A stretch of DNA of 62,372 nucleotides, from NCBI GenBank assembly GCA_001803205.1, contig MHBE01000054.1:1-62372 (forward strand). Reading direction: 5' to 3'. The position numbers were made by a program, and so were the translations under genes. Source of the stretch: Lentisphaerae bacterium GWF2_38_69. GTDB taxonomy: Bacteria; Verrucomicrobiota; Lentisphaeria; Victivallales; GWF2-38-69. This document shows positions 25,477 to 34,369 of the stretch, piece by piece (the first letter of the stretch is position 1; every line of letters starts with the position of its first letter). The notes under the pieces were generated by a model that did no database searches, was not told the origin of the DNA, and saw only the letters and a program-made list of their open reading frames with translations.

Positions 25477-25890
25477 ATGAAAATGAATTATTTAAGACCG
25501 GCTTTGGGATTTTTGTTTATAATTTCTTCACTATTTATTACTTCCTGCAGAAACAACCCTGATACAGTATCAAATGACACCACCATGACTCAAGCAAATG
25601 TTGTTTTAAACCTGAAAAAAGGTGAAACAACTCAAGCAGATGTGCTTAATGCCTTTGGTGCTCCGAATATAATCACTACTGATGCTGCGGACAATGAAGT
25701 ATGGAGTTATCAAAGAAACGGAATGACTACCCAGACAAGCGGGGACGGTTTCTATGCCACAGTAATTTTGGCCGGTTATAATTCAAGCGGCGGCGGATTC
25801 AGCCAATCAACCAGGACAGCTACATTGATAATCAAATTTGGAACTGATAAAAAAGTCGTTGATTTCAAATTTATGTCAACTTCATTCTGA
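25477..25890 (+). CDS. BamE/OmlA-like lipoprotein
   Basis: The start is put at ATG 25477 (MKMNYLRPALGF) because AAGGAG lies about 12 bases upstream. The track-like extension of 39 residues before it is not protein-like. The signal (LFIISSLFITSC) ends in a lipobox Cys. The mature part has the short SmpA/OmlA (BamE) fold: NLKKGETTQADVLNAFGAPN and EVWSYQR are the two signature strands. In beta-barrel assembly the BamE protein accompanies BamA; outside that complex the same fold is widespread in small lipoproteins. It is followed by a second lipoprotein gene after 57 bases. Confidence 0.75.
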   Translation: MKMNYLRPALGFLFIISSLFITSCRNNPDTVSNDTTMTQANVVLNLKKGETTQADVLNAFGAPNIITTDAADNEVWSYQRNGMTTQTSGDGFYATVILAGYNSSGGGFSQSTRTATLIIKFGTDKKVVDFKFMSTSF

Positions 25891-25947
25891 TTTTAAATCT
25901 AAAATTTATACCTTAAATCGAAATAACTTCAAAATAGAATTAAAAAT

Positions 25948-26481
25948 ATGCCCGCAAAATTCCTTATCTTAATATCGATTCCTGCTATGATTTTCATTGC
26001 AGGATGCGAAATCTTCAACCCTCCTCCACAGATGACAAGTCTGCAGATCCAAGCAATACAGACGAGAGAATTTGAAACCTCCAAAGCAATAGCTTTCTCA
26101 TCTACTATGGCTGTCCTTCAGGATTTGGGATATATAATCTCAATGGCAAGTATAGATACCGGATTCATAACTGCCGAAAGTCCTTCTTCCTCAAATTTTT
26201 TTATGGGGGTGGAAAACACCAAAGTAACAGCATACATTCAGAGTATGCCAAATGGCAATACCAAAATTAGGCTCAACTTCGTGACGCACGCGCAACTTTC
26301 ACAGCCAAATGGAGGTGGAGTAATCAATACCGATACAGCTATTTATAATCCTCAACCCTACCAGGAAGCTTTTAATAAGATTCAGCAGCAGATTTTCATC
26401 CAGACTCCATTCAAAAATGGCAGTACTACTCCAGATACAATGATGTCTCCAGGAATGCCTTCCGGTACTCCTTCACAGTAA
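25948..26481 (+). CDS. Hypothetical lipoprotein
   Basis: The 177-residue protein starts with a lipoprotein signal (ILISIPAMIFIAGC). A beta-rich domain follows with AVLQDLGYIISMASIDTGFI and GNTKIRLNFVTHA. This resembles a repeating pattern seen in small bacterial lipoproteins in which two strands are separated by the phrase DLGYxI, but I cannot name the family. It ends in a Pro/Ser/Thr/Gly-rich tail. It lies between the BamE-like lipoprotein and a membrane zinc protease on the same strand and could belong to one envelope unit. Confidence 0.6.
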   Translation: MPAKFLILISIPAMIFIAGCEIFNPPPQMTSLQIQAIQTREFETSKAIAFSSTMAVLQDLGYIISMASIDTGFITAESPSSSNFFMGVENTKVTAYIQSMPNGNTKIRLNFVTHAQLSQPNGGGVINTDTAIYNPQPYQEAFNKIQQQIFIQTPFKNGSTTPDTMMSPGMPSGTPSQ

Positions 26482-26508
26482 AAAATGGGTTATTTTAGGT
26501 GTTAATAA

Positions 26509-27489
26509 TTGCCGAATTCTAAATCAAATACAGTTCCGACTGCTGCAAGGATAGAACCTGTTGATAAATTAACTTCCTCAATAGAATCTCTTTCAGAAGA
26601 AAACCTTTCCCTTCTCTGCGAGTTAGACAGGAAAGGATTTCTTATTGGAAAAGACGAAATTCTTGATTCTTATAAAAAGAGATTAAACAATATATTAAAT
26701 GATGCGGCTGAACTTAAAAATAATTTAGCACTCAATGCAGATTTTAATATTTTAGGCAGAATAAATATAAGTGAAAGCGACAGGATTTCTGAGAAACTTA
26801 GCATTAAGGCCAAAAGCATAGTCAATGCAACATATGCATTTGAACCGTTCATGGCAGACGCATTCTATGCTAAAAAAGGACTTGGGTTCTTCATTGGTGG
26901 TTGCGCGATAACTTTTGACTCAGGTTTATCTGTTATTCTTCTGAGAAATTCTTTCAGGAATAAGGCCAGATGGCTTTTTTACAGCGCCAAAGAACTTGTC
27001 GCTCATGAACTATGCCACAGTGTCAGGGCTCCTTTGAATGACAATCCTATTGAAGAATTTTTCGCATATAGTGTTTCCCCTAGTCCGCTTAGGCGATATC
27101 TAGGCAACTGTTTCAGAACAGGATATGATGCGCTGCTTCTTTTAGCCCCGATTTTCTTGCTTATGGTAATTACTTTTCTAAAAGTTTTTTTAGTAAGTTC
27201 CTTAGATACGCTTTTTTTCTGGATACTTATATTTATTTATCCATCGTTCCTGCTTATAAGAAACCATTTCACTTTTTCAACATTCCGAAAAGCCAAAAAA
27301 ATACTTGAGAAATTCATTCCGTACAAGCGTTCGGCCTGCCCTATCCTCTTCAGATGCTCATACGATGAAATTTCTGCCATTTCAAAACTTAGGAACATAA
27401 AGGAATTCAATTCTTTTATAAAAGATAAATCTGAAACTCTGCTGAGATGGAGAGTTATTAAAGCAAGATTCCTGCAGAAACTTATCTGA
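26509..27489 (+). CDS. Membrane-bound HExxH metallopeptidase-like protein
   Basis: The 326-residue protein begins at a TTG preceded by AGGTG 8 bases upstream. The catalytic motif is AKELVAHELCHSVRA (HELCH near residue 169) and a possible third ligand lies in NPIEEFFAY (Glu), so the gluzincin-type pattern HExxH...E is present. Two membrane segments follow (LLLLAPIFLLMVITFLKVFL and FFWILIFIYPSFLLI), and before the site there is a further weakly hydrophobic stretch. No signal peptide is seen and the protease domain would face the cytoplasm unless the topology is inverted. Substrate is unknown. It follows two lipoproteins on the same strand. Confidence 0.65.
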   Translation: MPNSKSNTVPTAARIEPVDKLTSSIESLSEENLSLLCELDRKGFLIGKDEILDSYKKRLNNILNDAAELKNNLALNADFNILGRINISESDRISEKLSIKAKSIVNATYAFEPFMADAFYAKKGLGFFIGGCAITFDSGLSVILLRNSFRNKARWLFYSAKELVAHELCHSVRAPLNDNPIEEFFAYSVSPSPLRRYLGNCFRTGYDALLLLAPIFLLMVITFLKVFLVSSLDTLFFWILIFIYPSFLLIRNHFTFSTFRKAKKILEKFIPYKRSACPILFRCSYDEISAISKLRNIKEFNSFIKDKSETLLRWRVIKARFLQKLI

Positions 27490-27588
27490 TATTAATTGAT
27501 GTAAATCTATACTTCCGGATAATATTCTTTAACTTAAGCTGCTGAGGACTAATCACTGTCTTTTCACTCTGTCTAAAATATTTTCCCA

Positions 27589-28932
27589 TTAGGTGTCAAT
27601 TGAGATTCTGTCTGCGTCTCTTATCGTGGAAGGAGGCGCTATTATTACTTTTTCCCCGGGAACTATTCCGGATATAATCTGGGCTTCATAGTCGTTGAGC
27701 AACCCTATTTTGACCGTACGCAAATCAGCTGTTCTGCCGTCAGCTACAAATATCTGCCAGGTATTTCCGCTCCCCCTGAAAAGAGCTGTATGAGGAATAA
27801 TTACCGCATTTTCAGCTTTATCTGTGTATATTCTGACTTCTACTCTGTATCCTACACCCATTGTGCGATGAAATTCTTTTTCAAGTTTATCAAGTTCTCC
27901 AGAAGCAAACTCGATATCTATGGGAATGCGCTCTTCCCTGACACCAAGAGATGATATCTGAGTAAAACCTTTTGGATGAATCCTCAAAACTTTTCCCTTA
28001 ATTGGTATTGAACCTATTGCAGATCCAAATATGTCTACTTCATCTCCTAAATTAATTTCACTTGCGTATACGGAAAGAATGTCTGATCTTACCTGCAAGG
28101 TTTTCATATCTCCAATTTCCAACAGTTTCGTTCCGGCGCTCAAATATCTTTCATTTTCAACATATCTTTTCAATACAACTCCATCCACTGGACTTCTTAT
28201 AGTACCGTTTTCCAAATCTCTTTTTACTTTTTCCAACACTGCTTCGGCCTCATTTAAGTTTGCCTGAAGAACAGCTCCTTCCAATGATTTTTTGGTCAGA
28301 TACATCTTTATGTAGAGTGGGAGAAAAGTACTGATGGCATGGATAGTTTTCATGGCACTATAGGAAAACTGATCCGATTCGTACTGCACTTTCGATTCTG
28401 CAGCTTCCATCTGTGCCCGATAAATCTGCCTCTTGCTTATGCTCTTTTCCATTTGTTCAGTGCTTTGCAGATTCCATTGGGCATACTTATTTCTAGCATC
28501 GCTAGCCTGAACCTTTCGAAGCGCAGATTCAACTGTATCTGCCATTACTTTTATCCACTTTTCCGCTTCTTCCAAAGCTTTCTTTTCTATCTCATTATAT
28601 TTGTTCAAAACAATCTGTCTTTTTATTGCGTCAACTTTCGCCTGAGCTTCTTCTACCGAGGTGTTCAAATCACCCTGATTCATTATCGCTACGACTTCAC
28701 CTTTTTTTACCGACATGCTAGCTTTAAGTTCAATAGGCATAATTTTGCCTGTTGTTGGCATGGATATGAGATATTGGCGCGGCAGAGTTGTTTTTCCCCG
28801 TTCCTCAATATAGGAAGAGATTGTACCCTTTCTGGCATCGCCTATAGTTACAGGCACTCCTTCATTAACCCACCAGAAAATTACAGAAAGAAGGATTATG
28901 CATATAAAGACTATAAGAAGTGTTTTTCTCAT
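27589..28932 (-). CDS. HlyD/RND-type periplasmic adaptor
   Basis: The 447-residue protein has an N-terminal membrane anchor (LLIVFICIILLSVIFWWV), then the barrel-sandwich half (VKKGEVVAIMNQGDLNTSVEE), a long coiled-coil hairpin of about 130 residues, the second half-barrel (IRSPVDGVVLKRYVENERYLSAG) and beta-barrel strands ending VPGEKVIIAP. It would bridge an inner membrane pump and an outer membrane channel. No pump gene follows, since the next gene on the strand side is a convergent protease. It is the last gene of the minus-strand operon that starts with the ATP-grasp gene, 10 bases after meaB. The link to the Anbu genes is by position only. Confidence 0.85.
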   Translation of the reverse strand: MRKTLLIVFICIILLSVIFWWVNEGVPVTIGDARKGTISSYIEERGKTTLPRQYLISMPTTGKIMPIELKASMSVKKGEVVAIMNQGDLNTSVEEAQAKVDAIKRQIVLNKYNEIEKKALEEAEKWIKVMADTVESALRKVQASDARNKYAQWNLQSTEQMEKSISKRQIYRAQMEAAESKVQYESDQFSYSAMKTIHAISTFLPLYIKMYLTKKSLEGAVLQANLNEAEAVLEKVKRDLENGTIRSPVDGVVLKRYVENERYLSAGTKLLEIGDMKTLQVRSDILSVYASEINLGDEVDIFGSAIGSIPIKGKVLRIHPKGFTQISSLGVREERIPIDIEFASGELDKLEKEFHRTMGVGYRVEVRIYTDKAENAVIIPHTALFRGSGNTWQIFVADGRTADLRTVKIGLLNDYEAQIISGIVPGEKVIIAPPSTIRDADRISIDT

Positions 28933-28942
28933 AATTGTTTTA

Positions 28943-29959
28943 TCATATTACATTAAAGTCAGCAATCATTTTTTTGAGGCTGTCAATATAGGCAGTAAAA
29001 ATATGCTCAGAGGCTTCTTCGGCAGAAATCTTATTTTCTTCAATAGTTTTAGTCATGAAAAGAACTGCATCTTTAACTTCAGGAATAGTAAATATATGGT
29101 TTGTAAATTTGTCGTCCAGCAGGTTCCACATCCATGCTATTGACTGTTTCTGCCTCTTCTGCTGAAGCTCTCCCGATTCTTTCATTTTAATATTGTGCTG
29201 AAGAACTATTTCCCAGACCTCTTCAAAACCTCTTTTCTCTATTGAACTAGTAGTAAGAACAGGCGGACTCCAAGTCTGCGATAAAGGATTTAAAATATGA
29301 AGAGCATTCTCATAAACGCTCTTGGCAAGCATGGCATTTTGCATATTGTTTTTATCTGCTTTATTAATAATTATAGCATCAGCCAGCTCTAAGATTCCCT
29401 TTTTAATGCCTTGCAGTTCGTCACCCGCATTCGGGAGCATAACAACCAGGAAGAAATCCACCATGGAAGCTGCGGTAATCTCAGACTGCCCTACTCCGAC
29501 TGTCTCTACTAATATCACATCGTATCCGGCAGCTTCACAGAGGAACATTGTTTCCCTTGTTTTTTGAGCAACTCCCCCAAGATGAGTCGAAGAAGGCGAC
29601 GGACGAATAAATGCGTTCGGATGAGAAGACAGATCTTCCATTCTTGTTTTATCAGCGAGAATTGAACCACCAGTAACAGAGCTGCTCGGATCTATGGCTA
29701 GCACAGCTACTTTGTGTTTTTCCCTAACAAGGTAGAGTCCGAGAGCCTCAATGAAGGTGCTTTTGCCGGCACCAGGAACACCGGTAATGCCGATTCTTAC
29801 TGCATTTCCCGTATGAGGAAGTATAACTGATAAAAGTTCGGATGCAGTTTTCTGATGAGAGGATAGAGTACTTTCTATAAGGGTAATAGCTTTTGAAAGA
29901 GCGACTTTATTACCTTTTAATATTTCATCTTTATATTCTTGTGAATTTTTAAATTTCAT
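28943..29959 (-). CDS. meaB: MeaB/ArgK-type GTPase
   Basis: The 338-residue P-loop GTPase has the Walker A motif GVPGAGKST at 60-68, a Walker B/G3 region (ILVETVGVGQSE), the base-recognition NKAD near 206 and the family N-terminus with ALSKAITLIES and the C-terminal dimerisation helix. MeaB loads and protects adenosylcobalamin in methylmalonyl-CoA mutase. The mutase gene is not in this window. It sits inside the Anbu operon between a transglutaminase and an HlyD-type adaptor, 32 bases from the former and 10 from the latter, which is an unusual place for it. Confidence 0.92.
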   Translation of the reverse strand: MKFKNSQEYKDEILKGNKVALSKAITLIESTLSSHQKTASELLSVILPHTGNAVRIGITGVPGAGKSTFIEALGLYLVREKHKVAVLAIDPSSSVTGGSILADKTRMEDLSSHPNAFIRPSPSSTHLGGVAQKTRETMFLCEAAGYDVILVETVGVGQSEITAASMVDFFLVVMLPNAGDELQGIKKGILELADAIIINKADKNNMQNAMLAKSVYENALHILNPLSQTWSPPVLTTSSIEKRGFEEVWEIVLQHNIKMKESGELQQKRQKQSIAWMWNLLDDKFTNHIFTIPEVKDAVLFMTKTIEENKISAEEASEHIFTAYIDSLKKMIADFNVI

Positions 29960-29991
29960 ATTGATAAAAGTTACTTCTTTCCGTGCTCGGA

Positions 29992-30852
29992 TTATTTAGG
30001 AAATTCAAGAAATTTATAAGTAAGAAGGTGATCGAGTTTTGACCTGGCATTGCCATAATATCCGCCGGTTATCGGCATAGTCAGCTTAGGGTCAGCTGAA
30101 GAGGTCAAAGCCACCTGTGTACCGGCCGGAATCAATCCCAGAGTAGGATCAAAGGCTACCCATCCTCCGCCCCTTATGTAAAGATCAATCCACGAGTGCA
30201 AATCGGGATTTTCTCCTTCCGGAGGAACTTTAATAGTATAACCGCTGACAAACCTTGCAGGAATCCCGGCAAAACGGCATATCTGCAAAAATGCTACTGC
30301 CATATCCCTGCACGACCCTTTTCTTGTATGGAAAGTTCTATTTATAAGCTGATATTGAGAAGATGTATTTCTTTGATAGGCTATTATTTCACGGATTTTT
30401 GAGCACATCTTTGTCGTAAAGCCAAGCGTATCGTCGTGAACTTCATTGGAAATCTGATAAATGAAATCCTTAACCTCATCACTGAGGGGTTCTAGTTCTC
30501 TTAGGAACGGCATCAGATCAGGATCTGTCTCTACTGTCATTTTAAATGGAATCTTGAGAAATTCGGGAGGGGTAACAATAAAATTCCATGGATTATACTC
30601 TTCCAATGTAATATCTGAAACATGCTCTATTTCAAGGTAATCTGATTTGTCGTCGAAGAAGGCATTGTAGGCATGAGATCCATCTGTCTCTTCATATCTA
30701 TATAGCATATAAGGTTTTGGATTAATTTTCAACCTGTAGGAATTAAGAGTGACATGTTTGTGATGCTTCGGAGTCAATCTTATGATATGATTCGCAAAAA
30801 GAACTTTCTCCGAGTAGGAATACTTTGTTGAATGAGTTACAACGCAACGCAT
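29992..30852 (-). CDS. Transglutaminase-like cysteine protease of the Anbu cluster
   Basis: The protein has the Bact_transglu_N strand first (MRCVVTHSTKYSYSE) and then a papain-like core with catalytic Cys184 in RKGSCRDMAVAF, His222 in PDLHSWIDLY and Asp238 in FDPTLG (numbers from the in-frame GTG at 30861). I start it at ATG 30852 because AGGTG, which also overlaps the Anbu stop codon, precedes it at 6 bases and relatives begin there. It is cytoplasmic. In related clusters this protease is next to the Anbu peptidase, an alpha-E protein and an ATP-grasp ligase, a set proposed to make and trim peptide conjugates. The three genes are contiguous here. Confidence 0.9.
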   Translation of the reverse strand: MRCVVTHSTKYSYSEKVLFANHIIRLTPKHHKHVTLNSYRLKINPKPYMLYRYEETDGSHAYNAFFDDKSDYLEIEHVSDITLEEYNPWNFIVTPPEFLKIPFKMTVETDPDLMPFLRELEPLSDEVKDFIYQISNEVHDDTLGFTTKMCSKIREIIAYQRNTSSQYQLINRTFHTRKGSCRDMAVAFLQICRFAGIPARFVSGYTIKVPPEGENPDLHSWIDLYIRGGGWVAFDPTLGLIPAGTQVALTSSADPKLTMPITGGYYGNARSKLDHLLTYKFLEFPK

Positions 30853-30861
30853 TAAATTCAC

Positions 30862-31593
30862 CTATATTTCAAGTTTGGAAAATACTGTATTGATCCATTC
30901 ATCAGGCATATCAACGATTGCTTTAGCAATGAGTTCTTTCCATTTATCAGAGTATGTATAAAGATCATTGTAAGTATACCTATGAGTTACAACTTTTGAA
31001 CTGCCTTTTCTGTAAAGTACAATGTCAACAGGATAATTTACATCATTAGAGCTGAGTCTTGTGGCATCGAATGCCAGAAATGCCACTTTCAATGCAAGTG
31101 TCATGGGAGTAGAATACTGCAAAGTCCTATCCAGAATGGGTTTTCCATAGCCAGTATTTCCTATTGAATAATAAGGCGAATTAGGTCCTACTTCCACCCA
31201 GTTTCCTTCAGGATAAAGAAGGTATAATGTATGCTCCTTATCATCTTCGAGCTGACCGGCAATCAGAGTATGAATATCAAAATCCAGTCCTCCTTCTTTG
31301 AGATAATCCTTGTCTTCCTTCGCCACTTTCCTAATCTGCTCTCCCAAAGCGTTTACGACCTTGTAAAGTTTGTTGAACCCTGCGCCTTCTGAATCTATTA
31401 TTTCCTGAAAATAAGTAACGGCCTTATCCCTGACAGAACGCAAACCGGAACTCATTATAAAAAATTTTTGATTTCCGTTGACAGTAGGTATAAGCAGTTT
31501 AGACCCTGTCAGATACTCCCTTCCGCTGGTAATCATCATATCAGATAAACCTACAAGCCCTTCCTGAACTTTCGTTATAAGACAATAAGTCAT
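30862..31593 (-). CDS. Anbu-type proteasome-like peptidase
   Basis: The 243-residue protein begins MTYCLITKVQEGLVGLSD, the N-terminus of Anbu (ancestral beta-subunit) peptidases, and the catalytic Thr2 is exposed after removal of Met. The Lys in GSKLLIP (residue about 32) and the Asp of LSD (18) are the expected partners. The usual SDTRT is replaced by SDMMITS, a change near the active site. Anbu forms a spiral rather than a closed ring in solved members and its substrate is not established. It is preceded by the alpha-E gene after 14 bases and its stop touches the transglutaminase start. Confidence 0.9.
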   Translation of the reverse strand: MTYCLITKVQEGLVGLSDMMITSGREYLTGSKLLIPTVNGNQKFFIMSSGLRSVRDKAVTYFQEIIDSEGAGFNKLYKVVNALGEQIRKVAKEDKDYLKEGGLDFDIHTLIAGQLEDDKEHTLYLLYPEGNWVEVGPNSPYYSIGNTGYGKPILDRTLQYSTPMTLALKVAFLAFDATRLSSNDVNYPVDIVLYRKGSSKVVTHRYTYNDLYTYSDKWKELIAKAIVDMPDEWINTVFSKLEI

Positions 31594-31607
31594 AGACTAA
31601 CCTTAAT

Positions 31608-32549
31608 TTAAAAAAAGAATTTCTCTGTGATTGCCAAACCTATATCATTGAGACTGGACTCCAGGCCTATTAGATATTCATGGAGACCTGTCTTGAGAAT
31701 TTCTTCAGGCTCGACAAATGATAGTTCAGCGCTGAGCCTTCCAATCTCCTTTTCAGGTTTGCATGAATACTGGCCATGAACTGAACCTGTAATACTATTC
31801 ATTGATTCTTCTGCTCTGGACAGACAATACTTAACAGATCTGGGGAAATTTCTATTTAGAAGCAGAAATTCAAGTATTCTGTCAGCAGATAGTCTGGGAT
31901 AGTTTTTTCTGAACATTTCATAAGCACTTGCGGCTTTGAGTATAGATGTCCACTGCAAAAGGTCAAGAGGAGTCCCGACAAGCTCTATTTTGGGAAGGAG
32001 ATAGTAGTATTTCATATCAACCATTCTGACTATTTTGTCAGCTCTTTCAAGCATTCTTCCCAACATCGAAAAATTCCATGCTTCTTCATGCGAAAAAGTT
32101 GTATGGATTATTCCTGTATAGAGATGGCTTCCATTGATAATTTCCTTCAGGAATTCATTAAGCACATGATCCGTCCATACATTTTTCTTCTGTTTATTCT
32201 GAACAGAGAGATAAAGTTCATTAATCTGATACCATACTTCAATTGTTATTGTGTCTCTTATAGTTCTTGCATTTTCTCTGGCATTCGATATGCAGGAGAA
32301 AACTGAGTTTGGATTGTCGCCATCTACCGTCAGGAACTTCAGCACATTAGTTTTGGTATAACTTTTGTATTTGGCTTCATATAAAGCTGAGTCCCCTGTC
32401 ATTGCCACTAGAGGCTGCCATTGTTCTTTGAGCGTCGGGGGAAGTTCCAAGGCCAAAGTTTTTATAACATCTATAAAACGGGCATAATTTTCAGCTCTTT
32501 CTATATATCTTCCCATCCAATACATTGAATTTGCAACTCTGCTAAGCAT
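31608..32549 (-). CDS. Alpha-E domain protein
   Basis: The start is at MLSRVANSMYWMGRYIERAEN, with a perfect AGGAGGT 6 bases upstream. The extra 25 residues of the longer reading are not conserved in such proteins. The whole 313 residues are helical (alpha-E domain), with the motifs MYWMGRYIERAE, AYEMFRKNYPRLSADRILEFLL and FPRSVKYCLSRAEESM. Alpha-E proteins accompany circularly permuted ATP-grasp enzymes, sometimes fused to them, and are thought to be partners in peptide or amide-bond formation. Its start overlaps the end of the ATP-grasp gene by 8 bases, so the two are translationally coupled. Confidence 0.92.
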   Translation of the reverse strand: MLSRVANSMYWMGRYIERAENYARFIDVIKTLALELPPTLKEQWQPLVAMTGDSALYEAKYKSYTKTNVLKFLTVDGDNPNSVFSCISNARENARTIRDTITIEVWYQINELYLSVQNKQKKNVWTDHVLNEFLKEIINGSHLYTGIIHTTFSHEEAWNFSMLGRMLERADKIVRMVDMKYYYLLPKIELVGTPLDLLQWTSILKAASAYEMFRKNYPRLSADRILEFLLLNRNFPRSVKYCLSRAEESMNSITGSVHGQYSCKPEKEIGRLSAELSFVEPEEILKTGLHEYLIGLESSLNDIGLAITEKFFF

Positions 32550-33996
32550 AGAGACCTCCTTCCTGAGAACCTGAATCCACAACCCATGTATCTTTACTGC
32601 CGCCACCTTGCGAGGAATTAACAACCAGAGACCCCTTCTTCAATGCCACTCTGGTCAATCCTCCGCTTATAACATATGTACTTTCTCCACAAATAATATA
32701 AGGCCTCAGATCAACATGTCTGCCTTCCAGATGGTCATCCACTAAAGTAGGCACAGTTGATAGAGCCATAACAGGCTGGGCTATGTAGTTTCTTGGATTT
32801 GCTATGATATTGTCTTTGAAATCAGATATCTCTTTTTTTGATGCTGAAGGCCCGACCAGCATTCCATAGCCGCCAGATTGATTTGCGGCTTTGACTACCA
32901 TATTCGACAAATTAGCCAATACATGGTCTCTCTCCTTTTTGATAGAACAGAGAAAAGTCGGCACATTGGGGATAATAGCATCTTCTCCTAAATAATACTT
33001 AATAAGCTTAGGAACATAAGAACAAATCACCTTGTCATCAGCAACGCCCGTACCGGGAGCATTAGCCAAAGCAATTTTATTTTTTTTATAAGCTTTAAAT
33101 ATGCCAGGCACGCCAAGCAGTGAGTCGGGATTGAAAGCCGTAGGATCAAGGAATCTGTCATCGATTCTTCTATAAATCACATGTACTCTCTTCGGGCCTC
33201 TGGTTGTTTTCATATAGACAATATCATTTTCTACAAATAAGTCATTGCCTTCGACAAGTTCAATACCCATTTGTTTGGCAAGGAATGTATGCTCAAAATA
33301 TGCTGAATTATATATTCCCGGTGTAAGAAGAGCAGCCTGGGCATCCTGCCTCCCGCTTATAAACAGGAGCATTTCGAGCAGTTTTGACGGATAATTAAGT
33401 ACGGTTCTTATGCTTAGGTCTTCCATGAGCTCGGGAAATGTTCTCTTGGTAATATCCCTGTTTTCAAGTACATAAGATACTCCGGAAGGTACTCTAAGAT
33501 TGTCTTCAAGAATATAATATTTTCCGTCGGAGTGTCTAATTAAGTCTATTCCCGATATATGGCACCATATCTTGTGAGGAGGGCTAAAACCTTGTACCTC
33601 TTTAAGATAATCTTTGCTGGAAAGAACAATAGAACGGGGGATAATTTTGTCTTTAATGGCTTTTTGACCGTTGTAGACATCATCAATAAACATATTCAGG
33701 GCGGCAATGCGTTGTTTCAACCCTCTGTCCAACTCCTCCCATTCATTGCCTGGAATAATTCTGGGAATAATATCGAACGGAAAGATCTTTTCTATTCCTG
33801 CATTTTCAGAATAGACATTAAAAGTTACGCCCTTGTTGAGCAGACTCCTTTCCGCCACATACTGATGCTGCTGAATTTCCTGAATAGGCAGATTTTTTAA
33901 TTTCTCCCATAATTTTTGATACGGTTCACGGATCTGGCTTTTTTCATCCAGCATTTCATCGAAGAAATTACCGGTATGGTAGTTTTGAAGTTCCAT
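32542..33996 (-). CDS. Circularly permuted ATP-grasp type 2 ligase
   Basis: The start is at ATG 33996 (MELQNYHTGNFFDEM), with GGGAGG 8 bases upstream. The track reading 81 residues longer lies in non-coding sequence. The 484 residues contain the permuted ATP-grasp features: GIDLIRHSDGKYYILEDN, NLRVPSGVSYVLENR, IYRRIDDRFLDP, NAPGTGVADDK and VVKAANQSGGYGMLVGP. It should activate a carboxylate as acyl phosphate to form an amide. With alpha-E, Anbu and transglutaminase it makes the cluster proposed from genome context (ATP-grasp peptide ligase work) to make and remove peptide modifications. It is the first gene of the minus-strand operon down to the HlyD-like adaptor. Confidence 0.93.
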   Translation of the reverse strand: MELQNYHTGNFFDEMLDEKSQIREPYQKLWEKLKNLPIQEIQQHQYVAERSLLNKGVTFNVYSENAGIEKIFPFDIIPRIIPGNEWEELDRGLKQRIAALNMFIDDVYNGQKAIKDKIIPRSIVLSSKDYLKEVQGFSPPHKIWCHISGIDLIRHSDGKYYILEDNLRVPSGVSYVLENRDITKRTFPELMEDLSIRTVLNYPSKLLEMLLFISGRQDAQAALLTPGIYNSAYFEHTFLAKQMGIELVEGNDLFVENDIVYMKTTRGPKRVHVIYRRIDDRFLDPTAFNPDSLLGVPGIFKAYKKNKIALANAPGTGVADDKVICSYVPKLIKYYLGEDAIIPNVPTFLCSIKKERDHVLANLSNMVVKAANQSGGYGMLVGPSASKKEISDFKDNIIANPRNYIAQPVMALSTVPTLVDDHLEGRHVDLRPYIICGESTYVISGGLTRVALKKGSLVVNSSQGGGSKDTWVVDSGSQEGGLYA

Positions 33997-34369
33997 GATA
34001 GAGCCTCCCTTTATATCTAAATCAATAAGCTTGAAATTTATTAATATTTCGCAAAATTTTATCCTGACAAGTATAATGTTTTTAACAAATTTAACCAGCC
34101 CATTTGCAAAGCTTGAGAAAATAAAGCCGTTTCCGGTTTTAGCAAAGGGATGGGGGAGAGGGAAGAGAATAAATTCCGGAAACGGCTCTAAAAACATTGT
34201 CAAGGAACATCTCCACAACGTTAGCAAATGTCGTGCCATTGCCGTAATATAGAGAAAATGAGTCAGCCGCTTTGATTACTTACGAAAACAAAATACTTTT
34301 TCGTAACTAAACATCTATTAATAGTTACAATTTTGTAAATTAAACAGTTCAAATATTACTCTTATCTGA
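33997..34369. other. Divergent intergenic region with operon start signals
   Basis: This 373-base gap lies between divergent transcription units: the ATP-grasp operon (minus) and murJ (plus). It holds the ribosome binding site of the ATP-grasp gene at its left edge, A/T-rich sequence where promoters must lie, and one strong stem-loop (34125-34187, listed separately). No further gene is supported. Confidence 0.5.
34125..34187 (-). repeat. 12-bp perfect inverted repeat in the leader of the ATP-grasp operon
   Basis: AGCCGTTTCCGG and CCGGAAACGGCT are exact inverse copies about 40 bases apart. Read on the minus strand, the loop is C-rich (CCCTCTCCCCCATCCC) and the second arm runs into TTTATTTTC. 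This could be a terminator-like attenuator ahead of the operon, or a REP-type repeat copy. The position, 129 bases before the ATG, allows either. Confidence 0.5.

Noticed and set aside
28339-28956. 205-residue plus-strand frame
   Set aside because: Antisense to the HlyD-type adaptor coiled coil; rich in Phe, Ser and Tyr as expected of such shadows.
34000-34239. 81-residue N-terminal extension of the ATP-grasp protein
   Set aside because: It runs through the leader stem-loop and a strong ribosome site, GGGAGG, stands before the internal ATG at 33996.
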